A stretch of 64,000 bases of DNA from JAHJCW01 sp965369995 (GCA_965369995.1 CBDURO010000005.1:10204-74203), one strand, 5' to 3'; counted from the first letter of the stretch, positions 1-9,661 are shown. Notes: generated by a model not told the origin, from the letters alone. A program made the numbers and translations.

Positions 1-1
1 A

Positions 2-1999
2 GCCATGGATAGAGACGTAGTTTATAAATTTTATAAAAATAATTATGTACCTAACAATATGATTTTGAGCGTTATAGGTAATTTTAATAGTAATGATATG
101 CTAAATAATATCAATAAGATTTATGGTAAATATCCGCCCGGAGAAGTATTCCACGGTACAAGTGAAAATTGGTCATTAGGATTTGATAATGAATTCCTTA
201 CAGTGCCAAAAAAAAGTATTTATCATCGATTTTATAACGGCGAAGAATTGCAACTCCAACTTCTTTTTAAAATACCGAATGATTATACAACTGCATTTTA
301 CTCATTATTGGATATCAAACTTGATGATAGTAGTTCAAAATTAGAAGATATTATATCCAATAAATTTGGTGAAAATTTTCAATCTGTAAAATTACAAGCT
401 ATCGAGTCACCTTTAACTGCATATCTTGAAGCAAGATTAATTATTACTAATAATACTTCGATTGATGAAATTATCGAATCAGTTAGCAGTTATTTGCGGA
501 ATAATTCATGGGAATTCTCTAAAGAAAGGTTGGATACTGAAGCGACAAAAGCACGTACGGACTTCTTAAAAAATATTGAAAAACCGCATATGTTTGGTAT
601 ATACAATGCTCACGAATTTGCGGTAAACGGAATTGAAGCAGTATTAGCATCTTACTCCGGTGCTATTTATTATGAAGCTGCTGAAAAATTGCAGCAATTA
701 AATATCGGTTCTGAACCGATATTTATTCTACAACATCCTGCAAAAATGAAAACTGAGACAAGTGAGAATGCTATTGTCTCAGAAAAACTATTCGAGTCAG
801 ATGGATTATCACCTGCTTTAATTGTAAAGCAGAATGCAGATAGTAAATTATTGGCAATTCACTATTTAATTGGACATAAAGCTTCATTGGAATCTGAATA
901 TGGTAAAGACACCGCAAAAATTCTACATGAATGTTTTGGTGACCGGATGAAATCTGATAAAAATAGTCAAATTAGCAGCAAATTTGGATTATCCATTACT
1001 GTGAATGATAATGAATACATTCCAATGGATGACATATACCTTAATCCTGATTTTGGATATATCAGAGTTGAGGCATTAAGTGATGACATCCCTGCTGTTA
1101 TAAATTATTTAAATGCCGAATTGCAAAATTTTATCCCAAGCGAAACTGAATACCAAAATGCGATAAAGAAATTTGGTAAACCAAATCCGATGATAATGGG
1201 TAGAAAAGATCCCGCAGAAGAACTTTTTAAAGATAATTATAAGAGACTTGTTTATGAAGAAGATCAATATCTGAGAAATGAAGACTATCCTTCTTATGAA
1301 CAATTACTACAATTCAGAGATATTTACTTTAGTCCAAGTAACATGGTTATCTCGATCGTTTCATCTGCTGCACCTGAAACGATAAAAGATGAATTTTCGT
1401 CCTTTTCCACAAGTGAAAATATTGAATATGAACCTGTTTATTTCAAACATATCAAGTTACAACAAGAAAAACAAAACATTGATAAACAAGGTGGTGGAAA
1501 TCGTTCGTATTTATTCTGGGGATTTAGTACATCAATTGAAGAAAAAGATAAACCTGCATTGCAAGCTCTATCACTAATTTTAAGCGAAAAAATCGTATTT
1601 GATATTCGTGAAAAACAAGGAATGGCTTATCATATGAGAGCGGGAATTAATGTAATTGATGACCGCGCATTATTCTATATTAACCAAGGTACCAGATCAC
1701 AGAATGTTGATAAACTTCTGAAACAATATCCAAAATTCTTCAAAAAATCGATATTAAATGATATTACATCTGCGTCTTTACAAAAATCTATTAATATGTA
1801 TCTGGGTAGAATGATGTTTCGGCGATTATCGAGTATTAATCAAGCGTATTATTTAGGATATTCATATTATTTTCATCAAGATATAAAACATGACAAAACT
1901 TTTCTCGATGACTTACAAAATGTATCAATTAACAATGTAATGTATGTTGCGGATAAGTATTTAAATGTAAATAATCCTGTTACTGTTGTTGTAAAGTAA
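2..1999 (+). CDS. M16 family zinc peptidase, C-terminal part (cut by window edge)
   Basis: This is the C-terminal two thirds of a large M16 (insulinase/pitrilysin type) peptidase. The frame is open to the first bases and no start is convincing, so the gene begins upstream; the first in-window ATG is at 5. The visible part opens with the end of the first M16 half (FYKNNYVPNNMILSVIGNF), followed by a linker and a second, normally catalytically inert M16 half ending in YLNVNNPVTVVVK. The zinc site HxxEH would lie before the window and cannot be checked. M16 proteins of about 900 residues in this group are usually periplasmic or outer-membrane associated; location is inferred. It ends 163 bases before trxA, so it is probably the last gene of its own unit. 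Confidence 0.85.
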   Translation, partial: AMDRDVVYKFYKNNYVPNNMILSVIGNFNSNDMLNNINKIYGKYPPGEVFHGTSENWSLGFDNEFLTVPKKSIYHRFYNGEELQLQLLFKIPNDYTTAFYSLLDIKLDDSSSKLEDIISNKFGENFQSVKLQAIESPLTAYLEARLIITNNTSIDEIIESVSSYLRNNSWEFSKERLDTEATKARTDFLKNIEKPHMFGIYNAHEFAVNGIEAVLASYSGAIYYEAAEKLQQLNIGSEPIFILQHPAKMKTETSENAIVSEKLFESDGLSPALIVKQNADSKLLAIHYLIGHKASLESEYGKDTAKILHECFGDRMKSDKNSQISSKFGLSITVNDNEYIPMDDIYLNPDFGYIRVEALSDDIPAVINYLNAELQNFIPSETEYQNAIKKFGKPNPMIMGRKDPAEELFKDNYKRLVYEEDQYLRNEDYPSYEQLLQFRDIYFSPSNMVISIVSSAAPETIKDEFSSFSTSENIEYEPVYFKHIKLQQEKQNIDKQGGGNRSYLFWGFSTSIEEKDKPALQALSLILSEKIVFDIREKQGMAYHMRAGINVIDDRALFYINQGTRSQNVDKLLKQYPKFFKKSILNDITSASLQKSINMYLGRMMFRRLSSINQAYYLGYSYYFHQDIKHDKTFLDDLQNVSINNVMYVADKYLNVNNPVTVVVK

Positions 2000-2153
2000 A
2001 AATTGTAACGTACTTTACATTATAATTCGTAACTAATTAAATAAATTCACATCTCATAATGAAAAATATTATCTTTTTTAGAAAATATTATTTATTGAAT
2101 CATCAGAGACTGTTAAATTGATTTGCTAAAAATTAGATATTTATTAAAGAAAT

Positions 2154-2158
2154 GGAGG
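2154..2158 (+). promoter_or_regulatory. Strong ribosome binding site of trxA
   Basis: GGAGG lies 4 bases before the GTG at 2163. It decides this start: the ATG at 2161 is in another frame and runs into a stop after six codons. Confidence 0.7.
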
Positions 2159-2162
2159 AAAT

Positions 2163-2489
2163 GTGGGAGAGAATGTTATAGAAATTACCGATCAGAATTT
2201 TGAATCTGAGGTATTGCAGTCCGAAACACCGGTTGTAATTGATTTTTGGGCGGAATGGTGCGGACCTTGCAAAACGATTGCTCCTGTGATTGACGAATTA
2301 GCAGATGAATATCTAACAAAAGTAAAATTTGGCAAAGTAAATGTTGATTTTAATCAGCAAACTGCCATGAAGTATGGAATACGCAGTATTCCGAGTTTAT
2401 TAATATTCAAAGATGGTTCAGTAGTAAATCAAATTATTGGTTCAGTTCCGAAAGATAGTATTGTTAAACTTTTAGAAGAAACGATATAG
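2163..2489 (+). CDS. trxA: Thioredoxin
   Basis: This is a small cytoplasmic thiol-disulfide reductase that receives electrons from thioredoxin reductase and reduces protein disulfides. At 108 residues it is a standard full-length thioredoxin, with the redox motif WCGPC (Cys33 and Cys36) and the cis-proline segment RSIPS near residue 80. The start is a GTG with a strong GGAGG 4 bases upstream. Its partner trxB follows after 9 bases, so both proteins of the system are probably made from one transcript. Codon use matches the neighbours and nothing is missing. Confidence 0.95.
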   Translation: MGENVIEITDQNFESEVLQSETPVVIDFWAEWCGPCKTIAPVIDELADEYLTKVKFGKVNVDFNQQTAMKYGIRSIPSLLIFKDGSVVNQIIGSVPKDSIVKLLEETI

Positions 2490-2498
2490 GATTTATTA

Positions 2499-3434
2499 AT
2501 GACCGAAAAAATGAAAAGGAATGTTATTATTATCGGTTCCGGACCTGCGGGATTGACCGCTGCAATTTATGCAGCACGTGCAAATTTAAAACCCCTTATT
2601 TTTGAAGGAAATCAACCGGGTGGACAGTTGACAATTACAACTGAAGTTGAAAATTATCCCGGATTTCCAAAGGGTATTACCGGTCCAGAATTGATGGATT
2701 TATTTCGTGAGCAAGCTCAACGATTTGGAGCTGAAACCGTATTTAAAAATGTTACTAAAGTAGATTTTAGTAATAAACCCTTCAAAGTATGGATTGGGGA
2801 TGAGGAATATTCAAGTGATTCAATTATTATAGCAACCGGCGCTTCAGCTATGATGCTTGGTTTGGAATCAGAAAAAAAGTTATTTGGATATGGGGTCTCT
2901 GCCTGTGCAACATGCGATGGGTTTTTCTACAAAGAGAAAAAAGTACTTGTAATTGGTGGAGGTGACTCAGCTTTGGAAGAAGCATTATTTTTAACAAAAT
3001 TTGCTTCTGAAGTTTGGTTAGTACATCGTCGGGATGAATTTCGAGGATCGAAAATTATGCGGGATCGTGTATTTAAACATCCCAAAATACATGTACATTG
3101 GAATTCAGTTGTAGATGAGTTTTTAGGGACAACAGAGTCCGGTTTGACAGGCGTAACTTTAAAAGATACTAAAACCGGTGAAACACGTGAGGATTCTTGT
3201 GATGGAGTTTTTATTGCAATTGGACATCGACCAAATACTACAATATTTGAAGGTATTGTAAAATTGGATGATAAAAAATACATCGTCACTAAGTCGGGAA
3301 GTACAGCAACTAATATACCAGGTGTCTTCGCTTGCGGCGATGTTCAAGATTATAAATATAGACAAGCCGTTACGGCTGCGGGTTCAGGTTGTGCTGCAAC
3401 AATAGATGCGGAGCATTTTTTAGAAGAATTATAA
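2499..3434 (+). CDS. trxB: Thioredoxin reductase (NADPH)
   Basis: This is a flavoprotein that passes electrons from NADPH through FAD and a redox-active disulfide to thioredoxin. At 311 residues it has the usual low-molecular-weight length. The FAD motif GSGPAG is at residues 13-18, the redox disulfide CATC at 136-139, the NADPH motif GGGDSA at 153-158, and the C-terminal FAD-contacting segment FACGDVQD is present. It lies 9 bases after trxA, its substrate, which makes the assignment firm. A weak AGGA precedes the ATG. Confidence 0.96.
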   Translation: MTEKMKRNVIIIGSGPAGLTAAIYAARANLKPLIFEGNQPGGQLTITTEVENYPGFPKGITGPELMDLFREQAQRFGAETVFKNVTKVDFSNKPFKVWIGDEEYSSDSIIIATGASAMMLGLESEKKLFGYGVSACATCDGFFYKEKKVLVIGGGDSALEEALFLTKFASEVWLVHRRDEFRGSKIMRDRVFKHPKIHVHWNSVVDEFLGTTESGLTGVTLKDTKTGETREDSCDGVFIAIGHRPNTTIFEGIVKLDDKKYIVTKSGSTATNIPGVFACGDVQDYKYRQAVTAAGSGCAATIDAEHFLEEL

Positions 3435-3474
3435 TAATAACTTCCGATTCATCAAAAAATATATGGAGTAAAAG

Positions 3475-4176
3475 ATGAGTCCAAGAAGTAAGCTTATTTA
3501 TAGAATTGAAAACCTAAAGAAAACGTATGGTGATCGAACCGTACTTCAAATAGGTAGATTGCAATTCCATCCTGGTACAATTTATGGATTAATTGGACCA
3601 ATAGGTTCGGGAAAAACGACATTATTAAAAATTATGTCAGCTCTGGAGAAACCGACTTCAGGCATAATCGAATACGATTCGGAACCTTTTCAAACCAATT
3701 GGTTTGGTAAATTAAAAAAATATTCGGATATCTATTTTGCAAATTCAGATTTGCTGCAACAAAATTTATCTATTAGTCAAATTGCTAGAAAATATTATTC
3801 GAAAAAAATTGACAATATTAGAACAAAGTATTTTTCAAAAGGCAATAAAGAAAAATTATGGACAATCCCATTAAATTCTTTATCACCGGGAGAAAAATCT
3901 TGGATAAATTGCATATTGGCAGTTGAAAGCGACCCACGGGTATTGATGATTGATGATTATGGAACCTTAATGGATTATGAAATGGAATTCGAATTTCGTA
4001 AACGAATACAAAAGATGAACCGGGATTTAGGAACTACAATAATTCTAGCTTCCCCGACCGATCAAATCATTAAAAAATTTGCTTCCGTAATTATTTATAT
4101 GGATAATGGTCATGTATCAAAAATCCGATCCGGTACATCAAAATCGTTCAAACGAACTCGACAAACAAGAAAATAA
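3475..4176 (+). CDS. ABC-type ATPase subunit with degenerate signature and Walker B
   Basis: This is an ABC ATP-binding domain (233 residues) without a fused membrane domain. Walker A is intact (GPIGSGKT, residues 41-48). The signature is LSPGE (136-140) instead of LSGGQ. Walker B is VLMIDDYG, with Asp161 where the catalytic Glu normally stands, and the switch-histidine region reads ASPTDQ with no His. It may bind ATP but hydrolyse it poorly. No permease gene is adjacent: trxB is 40 bases upstream and a deacetylase starts 2 bases after its stop. The C-terminus is basic (SFKRTRQTRK). Substrate and role are unknown; a regulatory or non-transport ABC protein is possible. Confidence 0.75.
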   Translation: MSPRSKLIYRIENLKKTYGDRTVLQIGRLQFHPGTIYGLIGPIGSGKTTLLKIMSALEKPTSGIIEYDSEPFQTNWFGKLKKYSDIYFANSDLLQQNLSISQIARKYYSKKIDNIRTKYFSKGNKEKLWTIPLNSLSPGEKSWINCILAVESDPRVLMIDDYGTLMDYEMEFEFRKRIQKMNRDLGTTIILASPTDQIIKKFASVIIYMDNGHVSKIRSGTSKSFKRTRQTRK

Positions 4177-4178
4177 AA

Positions 4179-5120
4179 GTGGTCACTTGCTTAATCACAT
4201 CTGAGAAATTTAAAGATCATATAACAGGTCCTGGATTCCCTGAATCGCCTGAGCGGCTTGATGCAATTATAGATCATTTAGAATCAACCGGATTGTGTAA
4301 TGAATTGGATGTTGTTGAGCCAAATCGGAAAGATAAGAGTTTGTGCAAATTAGTCCATGATGATGAATACATTACAAGAGTTAGGCAAGCTTGCGAACTT
4401 GGAGCACCTATAGTTGATACTGGTGATAACCCTATTTCTAAAAATTCCTATGATACAGCATTATTAGCAGTCGGAGGAATAACAGAAGCTGTTGATAGAG
4501 TTTTTACCGGCAAAGCCAACAATGCAATGGCATTGCTTCGTCCGCCTGGGCATCATGCTGAAAAAGGGATGGCTATGGGATTTTGCTTATTCAATAATGT
4601 TGCAATCGCTGCAAGATATGCGCAACAGAATTATGAAGTTGAAAAAGTTGCCATTATTGATTTTGATGTACATCATGGAAATGGAACGCAACATATATTT
4701 GAATCAGACCCTACTGTAATGTATGTCAGTTTGCATCAATATCCGTTTTATCCGGGTAGCGGCTCAGCCGATGAAATAGGCAGTGGAGACGCAAAAGGGA
4801 CTACTATCAATTATCCACTAAAAGCAGGAGTTGGCGATAAGGAATTCATTGATATTTTCGATAATTCCATATCAGATAAAGTATTAAAGTATAATCCGGA
4901 TTTAATTATAGTTTCAGCCGGTTTCGACGCTCATATGAGCGATCCAATCGGAGGATTGAGAGTAACTACAGAAGGTTATCATAATATATCGAAGACGATT
5001 AATAAATTAGCCGGTGAGGTATGTGGTGGTAAAATTATATCATCTCTCGAAGGTGGTTATAATTTAAAAGCTTTAGCTGAAAGCGTTGCAGCGCATTTAA
5101 TAGCACTAAAAGGGAAATAA
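4179..5120 (+). CDS. Histone deacetylase family protein (zinc amidohydrolase)
   Basis: This is a zinc-dependent deacetylase of the arginase/HDAC fold. Bacterial members act on acetylated lysine, acetylpolyamines or acetoin-related substrates, and the target cannot be told from sequence. At 313 residues it has the usual length. Visible catalytic features are the His pair in RPPGHHAEKG (125-126), zinc ligands in DFDVHHGNG (Asp163, His165) and Asp250 in SAGFDAH. The glycine-rich end (SLEGGY) is present. The start is a GTG 2 bases after the ABC ATPase stop, so the two are probably translationally coupled. A polyamine-deacetylase or class II HDAC-like function fits, but is not proved. Confidence 0.88.
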   Translation: MVTCLITSEKFKDHITGPGFPESPERLDAIIDHLESTGLCNELDVVEPNRKDKSLCKLVHDDEYITRVRQACELGAPIVDTGDNPISKNSYDTALLAVGGITEAVDRVFTGKANNAMALLRPPGHHAEKGMAMGFCLFNNVAIAARYAQQNYEVEKVAIIDFDVHHGNGTQHIFESDPTVMYVSLHQYPFYPGSGSADEIGSGDAKGTTINYPLKAGVGDKEFIDIFDNSISDKVLKYNPDLIIVSAGFDAHMSDPIGGLRVTTEGYHNISKTINKLAGEVCGGKIISSLEGGYNLKALAESVAAHLIALKGK

Positions 5121-5122
5121 TA

Positions 5123-5755
5123 ATGAAAAGAATATATCGTTCACAAGAAGATCGAATAATTGCAGGTGTCTGTGGTGGTTTTGCAGAATACTTAGGAATA
5201 GATCCTACACTTGTCCGTTTAGTATGGATATTCTTCACAATCTTTGGCGGACTGGGAATCTTAGCTTATATATTTTCAATAATCTTAATTTCAGAAAAAG
5301 ATGGCTCAAAAGCCAAAGAGATTAAAGTAGATGACGATCACGATGAGAAATTAGTTTTATGGGGTGTTGTTATAATCATTGTGGGAATATTACTATTCTT
5401 TCGACATCGACCAATGGTGGGTATGATGTGGCATGCTGTAAGCGGCAATTGGTTTAATATTCTATTCGCGATTGCTTTAATCGGAGTCGGAATTTATATC
5501 TTGATAAATCGTAGAGATGGCGAAGATAAACCATTTAATAAATTGCGAATTGCCGGATTGCATTTATCGGAAACCGATAAAAAAATTGCCGGAGTGTGTG
5601 GTGGTATTGCCGAGTCAGTAAATATTGATTCTACAATAATTAGATTAATTTGGGTTTTGGGTTCACTTTTAAGTGCCGGAATTGGAATTGTACTTTATAT
5701 TATTTGTATGCTTGTTTTTAGTAAACCATTAGATGATATAATTGAAACGAAATGA
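5123..5755 (+). CDS. Membrane protein with two PspC domains
   Basis: This is an inner-membrane protein carrying two copies of the PspC (phage-shock-protein C) domain, at residues about 1-60 and 150-205. Both contain the hallmark IAGVCGG, followed by a hydrophobic helix. Two more membrane segments lie between them (LVLWGVVIIIVGILLFF and ILFAIALIGVGIYILI). PspC proteins sense or respond to membrane stress in some bacteria; here there is no PspA or PspB nearby, so that role is only suggested by family. It starts 2 bases after the deacetylase and its stop overlaps the next start (ATGA). An internal duplication gave rise to the two halves. Confidence 0.85.
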   Translation: MKRIYRSQEDRIIAGVCGGFAEYLGIDPTLVRLVWIFFTIFGGLGILAYIFSIILISEKDGSKAKEIKVDDDHDEKLVLWGVVIIIVGILLFFRHRPMVGMMWHAVSGNWFNILFAIALIGVGIYILINRRDGEDKPFNKLRIAGLHLSETDKKIAGVCGGIAESVNIDSTIIRLIWVLGSLLSAGIGIVLYIICMLVFSKPLDDIIETK

Positions 5756-6726
5756 ATATTCAAAATAACAGGTTCAAAGAAATATTAGATGGATTTTCTG
5801 AAAAGAATATTTTAGTAATTGGTGATTTGATGTTAGATGCTTATTTTTGGGGAAAAACCGAGCGGATTTCTCCAGAAGCTCCTGTGCCTATTGTGGAAGT
5901 TCATCGAACAAATTTTAATCCGGGTGGAGCCGGAAATGTTGCACTAAATTTGGCTGAATTGGGTAGCAAAGTATCGGTCTTGGCGGTAATAGGTAACGAT
6001 GCCAATGGAGATACATTGCTTAGTCAATTAAAAAGAGTAAAAATTGACGTATCACCAATTATTGTGTTAGATAATTATCAAACTCCGATTAAAACAAGGG
6101 TGATTGCACAAGATCAACAAGTCATCAGAATTGATCAAGAAAATAATTCAATTGATTCAAAATTAATTTTACCTAGAATTGAGGAATCATTAAAACATAA
6201 CTTGGAAAAATTCGATGGCGTCATCTTGGCGGATTACAATAAGGGATTATTTTCTGTAGAAGTTATAAGTTTCATATTAAATGTCACAAAAAATTTATCT
6301 ACACCCATATATGTTGATCCGAAATGGGATAATTTCTTTGAATATAAAAATATACATTTTTTTAAACCAAATGCTGCGGAATTTCAAAAAGCGGTAGGAA
6401 ATAATTATCAAAAAGATAATTTCATTAAGTACGGTACTCGGATGAGGGAAAAGTTAAACACCAATATTCTCTTGGTTACAAAAGGTTCAGAAGGAGCCGT
6501 TCTCTTTACCAAAGAAGGAAATTGTTCAATTCCTACCGAAGAACACAGCGTTCATGATGTATCCGGGGCAGGAGATACAGTAATTTCCACATTTACCTTA
6601 GCAGATTTATGTGGTGCAAGTGCAATTGAAGCAGCAAACATCGCAAATATTGCTGCAAGTATTGTATGTGCGCAAGTTGGTGTAGTACCTATTCAACTCA
6701 ATGATTTACTGCAATCAATAAGATAA
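5752..6726 (+). CDS. hldA: D-glycero-beta-D-manno-heptose-7-phosphate kinase (RfaE1/HldA type)
   Basis: This is a PfkB-family sugar kinase that phosphorylates heptose 7-phosphate at C1 in ADP-heptose synthesis for lipopolysaccharide. Its 324 residues match the kinase half only; there is no C-terminal adenylyltransferase domain, so that step must be done by a separate protein. Evidence is the N-terminal GDLMLDAYFWG, the substrate loop NPGGAGNVA near residue 57, and the PfkB signature DVSGAGDT (269-276) with catalytic Asp275. It overlaps the PspC gene by 4 bases. Another PfkB kinase is possible, but the N-terminal RISPEAPVP segment is typical of RfaE. Confidence 0.88.
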   Translation: MNIQNNRFKEILDGFSEKNILVIGDLMLDAYFWGKTERISPEAPVPIVEVHRTNFNPGGAGNVALNLAELGSKVSVLAVIGNDANGDTLLSQLKRVKIDVSPIIVLDNYQTPIKTRVIAQDQQVIRIDQENNSIDSKLILPRIEESLKHNLEKFDGVILADYNKGLFSVEVISFILNVTKNLSTPIYVDPKWDNFFEYKNIHFFKPNAAEFQKAVGNNYQKDNFIKYGTRMREKLNTNILLVTKGSEGAVLFTKEGNCSIPTEEHSVHDVSGAGDTVISTFTLADLCGASAIEAANIANIAASIVCAQVGVVPIQLNDLLQSIR

Positions 6727-6777
6727 ATTTAACTGATTAATTATAATCAATTTAATTTATAGTTAAGATTTTGACTC

Positions 6778-8400
6778 ATGAAAAAAATATTCGGTATAGC
6801 ATTAATTTTTAATATTTTACTTTCTCAGCCTGATTCACGTTTTGAAGCATTTGATTGGATTCTATATCGGCAAACCGGAAGAATTAATTCTATTACTGAA
6901 GGATATAATTATGCCTATTTCGCGACTCAAAATGCTGGAATATTACGATTCCAATTATATCAAAATCGGTTTGAGGAACCGATAACTACAGCTCAGGGGT
7001 TGGCAGATAATCAAATACTTGCGGTACATTTTGACCAAAACACCGGAATACTTTGGGTGGCGTCAGAGAATTTTATTGACTATTCTTATAATGCTGAAGG
7101 GAATTGGTTTCACATAGATTTAAACGAAACAGGATTGCATCGTGAAGCGCATATACAACAAATAGGATCATCTAATAATTATATCTGGTTAAATGCTGGA
7201 AGTACCTTTTTAAAGTTGGACAAAGTATCGGGAATTGTGATGGGGTTGTTACCGGTACCAGATGAGGATGATATAATTTGGAGTAGTAAACGAGAACAAT
7301 ATTTGGATATACCAAATAGTTTAAAAAATTATATTATAATGGACGGATGGATAATGAATTATAATCAGTTTATTGATCCGTTTGGCAAAATTGTTTTACC
7401 GACTACTTTTTACTTTGGTAAAAATAGCGAAGTATATATTGGTATGGAAAACGGTACGATTCTTAATGGTGATGGACAAATGGAAACATTTTATCCGTTT
7501 AGTATTGGATTGAATAACACGGATGTTACTGCATTTACAAAACGTAATGATTTATGGATCGCTGGACGCAATAATTTTAATGCAAAAGGAATTACCAAAT
7601 ACAATTTTCGTCAAAATTATTTTCAACATATCGATTATGAAAATTCAATTAATTTAAGATCGCAACCATTTTACTCCATATTAAAAACGGATAAGGAAAT
7701 ATGGTTTGGAGGTAACTCAGCGATTTCAATATACAATAGAAAGAAAGACTATTGGCGAGAAATCACAGAAGCTAATGGTATTCCTAATGGAAGGATTACT
7801 TCAATGGTTGAAGATACATCTTCAATTTGGGTCGGTACAACGAGAGGATTGGTGAAAATATCAACAATCAGCAAGCGTGCTGAACAAACAGATTTTGGAA
7901 ATTTATTGAGTTTGCGAAGAATAAATGACCTCGAAATTGTTAATGGAAATTTATGGATTGCTACGGATAGTTATTTATTAATATATGATCCAAAAAACAA
8001 TTTGTTAACTGATTTTAAAAGATTTGGAAATATAAATTTAATAAAAAAGAGAAAAAATATTTTTACCAAGTTTACCAACTTATATCAAAATGATGAAAGA
8101 ATTTACGTTTCTACTCCGGTTGGGATATTAAATTATAATATTCAAGATGAATATTGGACTGTGATAGTGGAACCATCAGCTTATGCGGGTAGTAAAGTAA
8201 ATAATTTGGTCATTGCAAACGGATATTGTTTTATTGGTACTAATAACGGTATTTGGCAAATTAACCTTGATGACGGATATTCACAATTGTATGATTATCC
8301 TTTTATTGGCTCAGTGCAGGATATGTATATTCAGGGTAATACTTTATTGATCGGAAGTGATAATGGTCTAATTAAATATTTATGGAAGAAAAACTTATGA
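6778..8400 (+). CDS. Secreted beta-propeller protein (two-component-regulator-propeller type repeats)
   Basis: This is an exported protein of 540 residues with a short signal peptide (KKIFGIALIFNILLS). The rest is made of repeating blades of the type seen in the sensor part of hybrid two-component proteins, such as NQILAVHFDQNTGILWVAS, RITSMVEDTSSIWVGTTRGL and LVIANGYCFIGTNNGIWQI. There is no kinase or other enzymatic domain. In Bacteroidota a similar propeller occurs in the T9SS protein PorZ, but the C-terminal domain of PorZ is not evident here, so I do not assign that name. The stop overlaps the next start (ATGA), so it is coupled to the GWxTD gene. Function is unknown; a surface or periplasmic binding scaffold is likely. 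Confidence 0.7.
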   Translation: MKKIFGIALIFNILLSQPDSRFEAFDWILYRQTGRINSITEGYNYAYFATQNAGILRFQLYQNRFEEPITTAQGLADNQILAVHFDQNTGILWVASENFIDYSYNAEGNWFHIDLNETGLHREAHIQQIGSSNNYIWLNAGSTFLKLDKVSGIVMGLLPVPDEDDIIWSSKREQYLDIPNSLKNYIIMDGWIMNYNQFIDPFGKIVLPTTFYFGKNSEVYIGMENGTILNGDGQMETFYPFSIGLNNTDVTAFTKRNDLWIAGRNNFNAKGITKYNFRQNYFQHIDYENSINLRSQPFYSILKTDKEIWFGGNSAISIYNRKKDYWREITEANGIPNGRITSMVEDTSSIWVGTTRGLVKISTISKRAEQTDFGNLLSLRRINDLEIVNGNLWIATDSYLLIYDPKNNLLTDFKRFGNINLIKKRKNIFTKFTNLYQNDERIYVSTPVGILNYNIQDEYWTVIVEPSAYAGSKVNNLVIANGYCFIGTNNGIWQINLDDGYSQLYDYPFIGSVQDMYIQGNTLLIGSDNGLIKYLWKKNL

Positions 8401-9647
8401 GAAAATTATATACAATATTATTATTTAGTTTATTGCTCATTTTCAATGGAAATATGACTTTAGCACAAAGACAAATCCCAAAGAAAAATATTGAAAAATT
8501 TTCATTATCTGCTTTTACCAGAACAGTAAATATCGGTGATTCTTTGGAAGTATTAATTTATATGCGGATACCAAATTTTACGCTACAATATGTTAAGATT
8601 GATACAAATTTTATTGCACGTTATGAAGCAGTGATTGCTTTGCAAACAAAAAAAGGAAAGCAAATCGGCAGGGAAGTTTGGCAAGATTCCATTATTGTAA
8701 ACGATTATAATTCTACTAATTCAATTACGAAAAATAAAACATTAATGATTTCGTTCAAGGTACCATCAGGAAAATACAAAGTGGTTGCTAGTTTATTGGA
8801 TCTTGATACAAAAAATAGCGGAGAAAATAAAATAAAATTGAATCTGTCTGATTACGATAAAAACCATTATCTGCATACACCAATATTATTAGATAAATCT
8901 GAAGGGAATTGGGGTTTTGGTGATGGAATGATCCCTGCGTTACACAATAGCACCTTTGATATTGATGATGGTTTGACTTTTTATCTATCCGGTAAAGTAT
9001 TACCTAGTAAATATACTTTGAATACACAATTTTTGGATAAGGACAGAAAAATACTATTTGAAAAGATAATTACTGATACGTCACAAACAGGAATATTCAA
9101 ACAAATAGTAATTCTCCCAAAAGAGAATATCAAAGGAATTAGTATTAAAGTAAAAACTGAATTAGTACAGGATAAATATTCTACAGAAAAAATTAAAAAG
9201 ATAGTAATACGCAAAGCGGGTATATCGCATTTGATATCAAATCTTGATGAGGCTTTACGGCAAATGCGGTACATACTTGATTCAAAAGAGCGGCGGGAAA
9301 TAAAGAAAGTATCGACTAAAAAAACAGAAGAATTGTTTAAAAAATTATGGAAATGTCGTGATCCGACACCGGACACAGTAGTAAATGAATTAATGAATGA
9401 ATATTACAAACGTGTTGCATATGCAAATATACATTTTGATAGCTTTGTGGACGGTTGGGAAACTGACATGGGAATGATATACATAATTTTTGGTCCTCCT
9501 GATGAAATTGATAGATTTATGGTACAACAAAGACAAGAACCCTATGAGACATGGCACTATTATAGAATTCAGGAATCATTTACTTTTGTCGGTAACAATT
9601 TTGGGCATTATCGTTTATCAACGCCATTCCTCGGCTATCAAAGGTAG
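8397..9647 (+). CDS. Exported GWxTD-domain protein
   Basis: This is a secreted protein of unknown function with a signal peptide (RKLYTILLFSLLLIFNG, then ending near TLAQ) and a C-terminal GWxTD domain. The defining GWETDMGMIYIIFGPPDE is at about residue 352 and is followed by the usual ETWHYY. The longer ATG at 8382 is less likely, because the ATG at 8397 starts the signal peptide exactly, has GGAAG 8 bases upstream, and forms an ATGA overlap with the propeller gene. GWxTD proteins are common in Acidobacteriota, Ignavibacteria and Marinimicrobia-like bacteria and have no established role. The coupled propeller gene suggests that the pair works together at the envelope. Confidence 0.8.
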   Translation: MRKLYTILLFSLLLIFNGNMTLAQRQIPKKNIEKFSLSAFTRTVNIGDSLEVLIYMRIPNFTLQYVKIDTNFIARYEAVIALQTKKGKQIGREVWQDSIIVNDYNSTNSITKNKTLMISFKVPSGKYKVVASLLDLDTKNSGENKIKLNLSDYDKNHYLHTPILLDKSEGNWGFGDGMIPALHNSTFDIDDGLTFYLSGKVLPSKYTLNTQFLDKDRKILFEKIITDTSQTGIFKQIVILPKENIKGISIKVKTELVQDKYSTEKIKKIVIRKAGISHLISNLDEALRQMRYILDSKERREIKKVSTKKTEELFKKLWKCRDPTPDTVVNELMNEYYKRVAYANIHFDSFVDGWETDMGMIYIIFGPPDEIDRFMVQQRQEPYETWHYYRIQESFTFVGNNFGHYRLSTPFLGYQR

Positions 9648-9661
9648 ATTAAACAAAATAC

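Noticed and set aside
2927..3289. Minus-strand ORF of 120 codons inside trxB
   Set aside because: It is the antisense shadow of a well-conserved gene, with no recognisable domain.
6734..6749. Terminator after the heptose kinase gene
   Set aside because: TGATTA-ATTA-TAATCA pairs, but it is all A/T-rich with no T-run, as expected by chance in this base composition.
6778..8400. Naming the propeller protein PorZ
   Set aside because: Only the propeller type agrees. The C-terminal domain of PorZ and the T9SS gene context are not seen at this place.
8981..9376. Minus-strand ORF of 131 codons inside the GWxTD gene
   Set aside because: It is antisense to a supported gene and its composition is that of a shadow frame.
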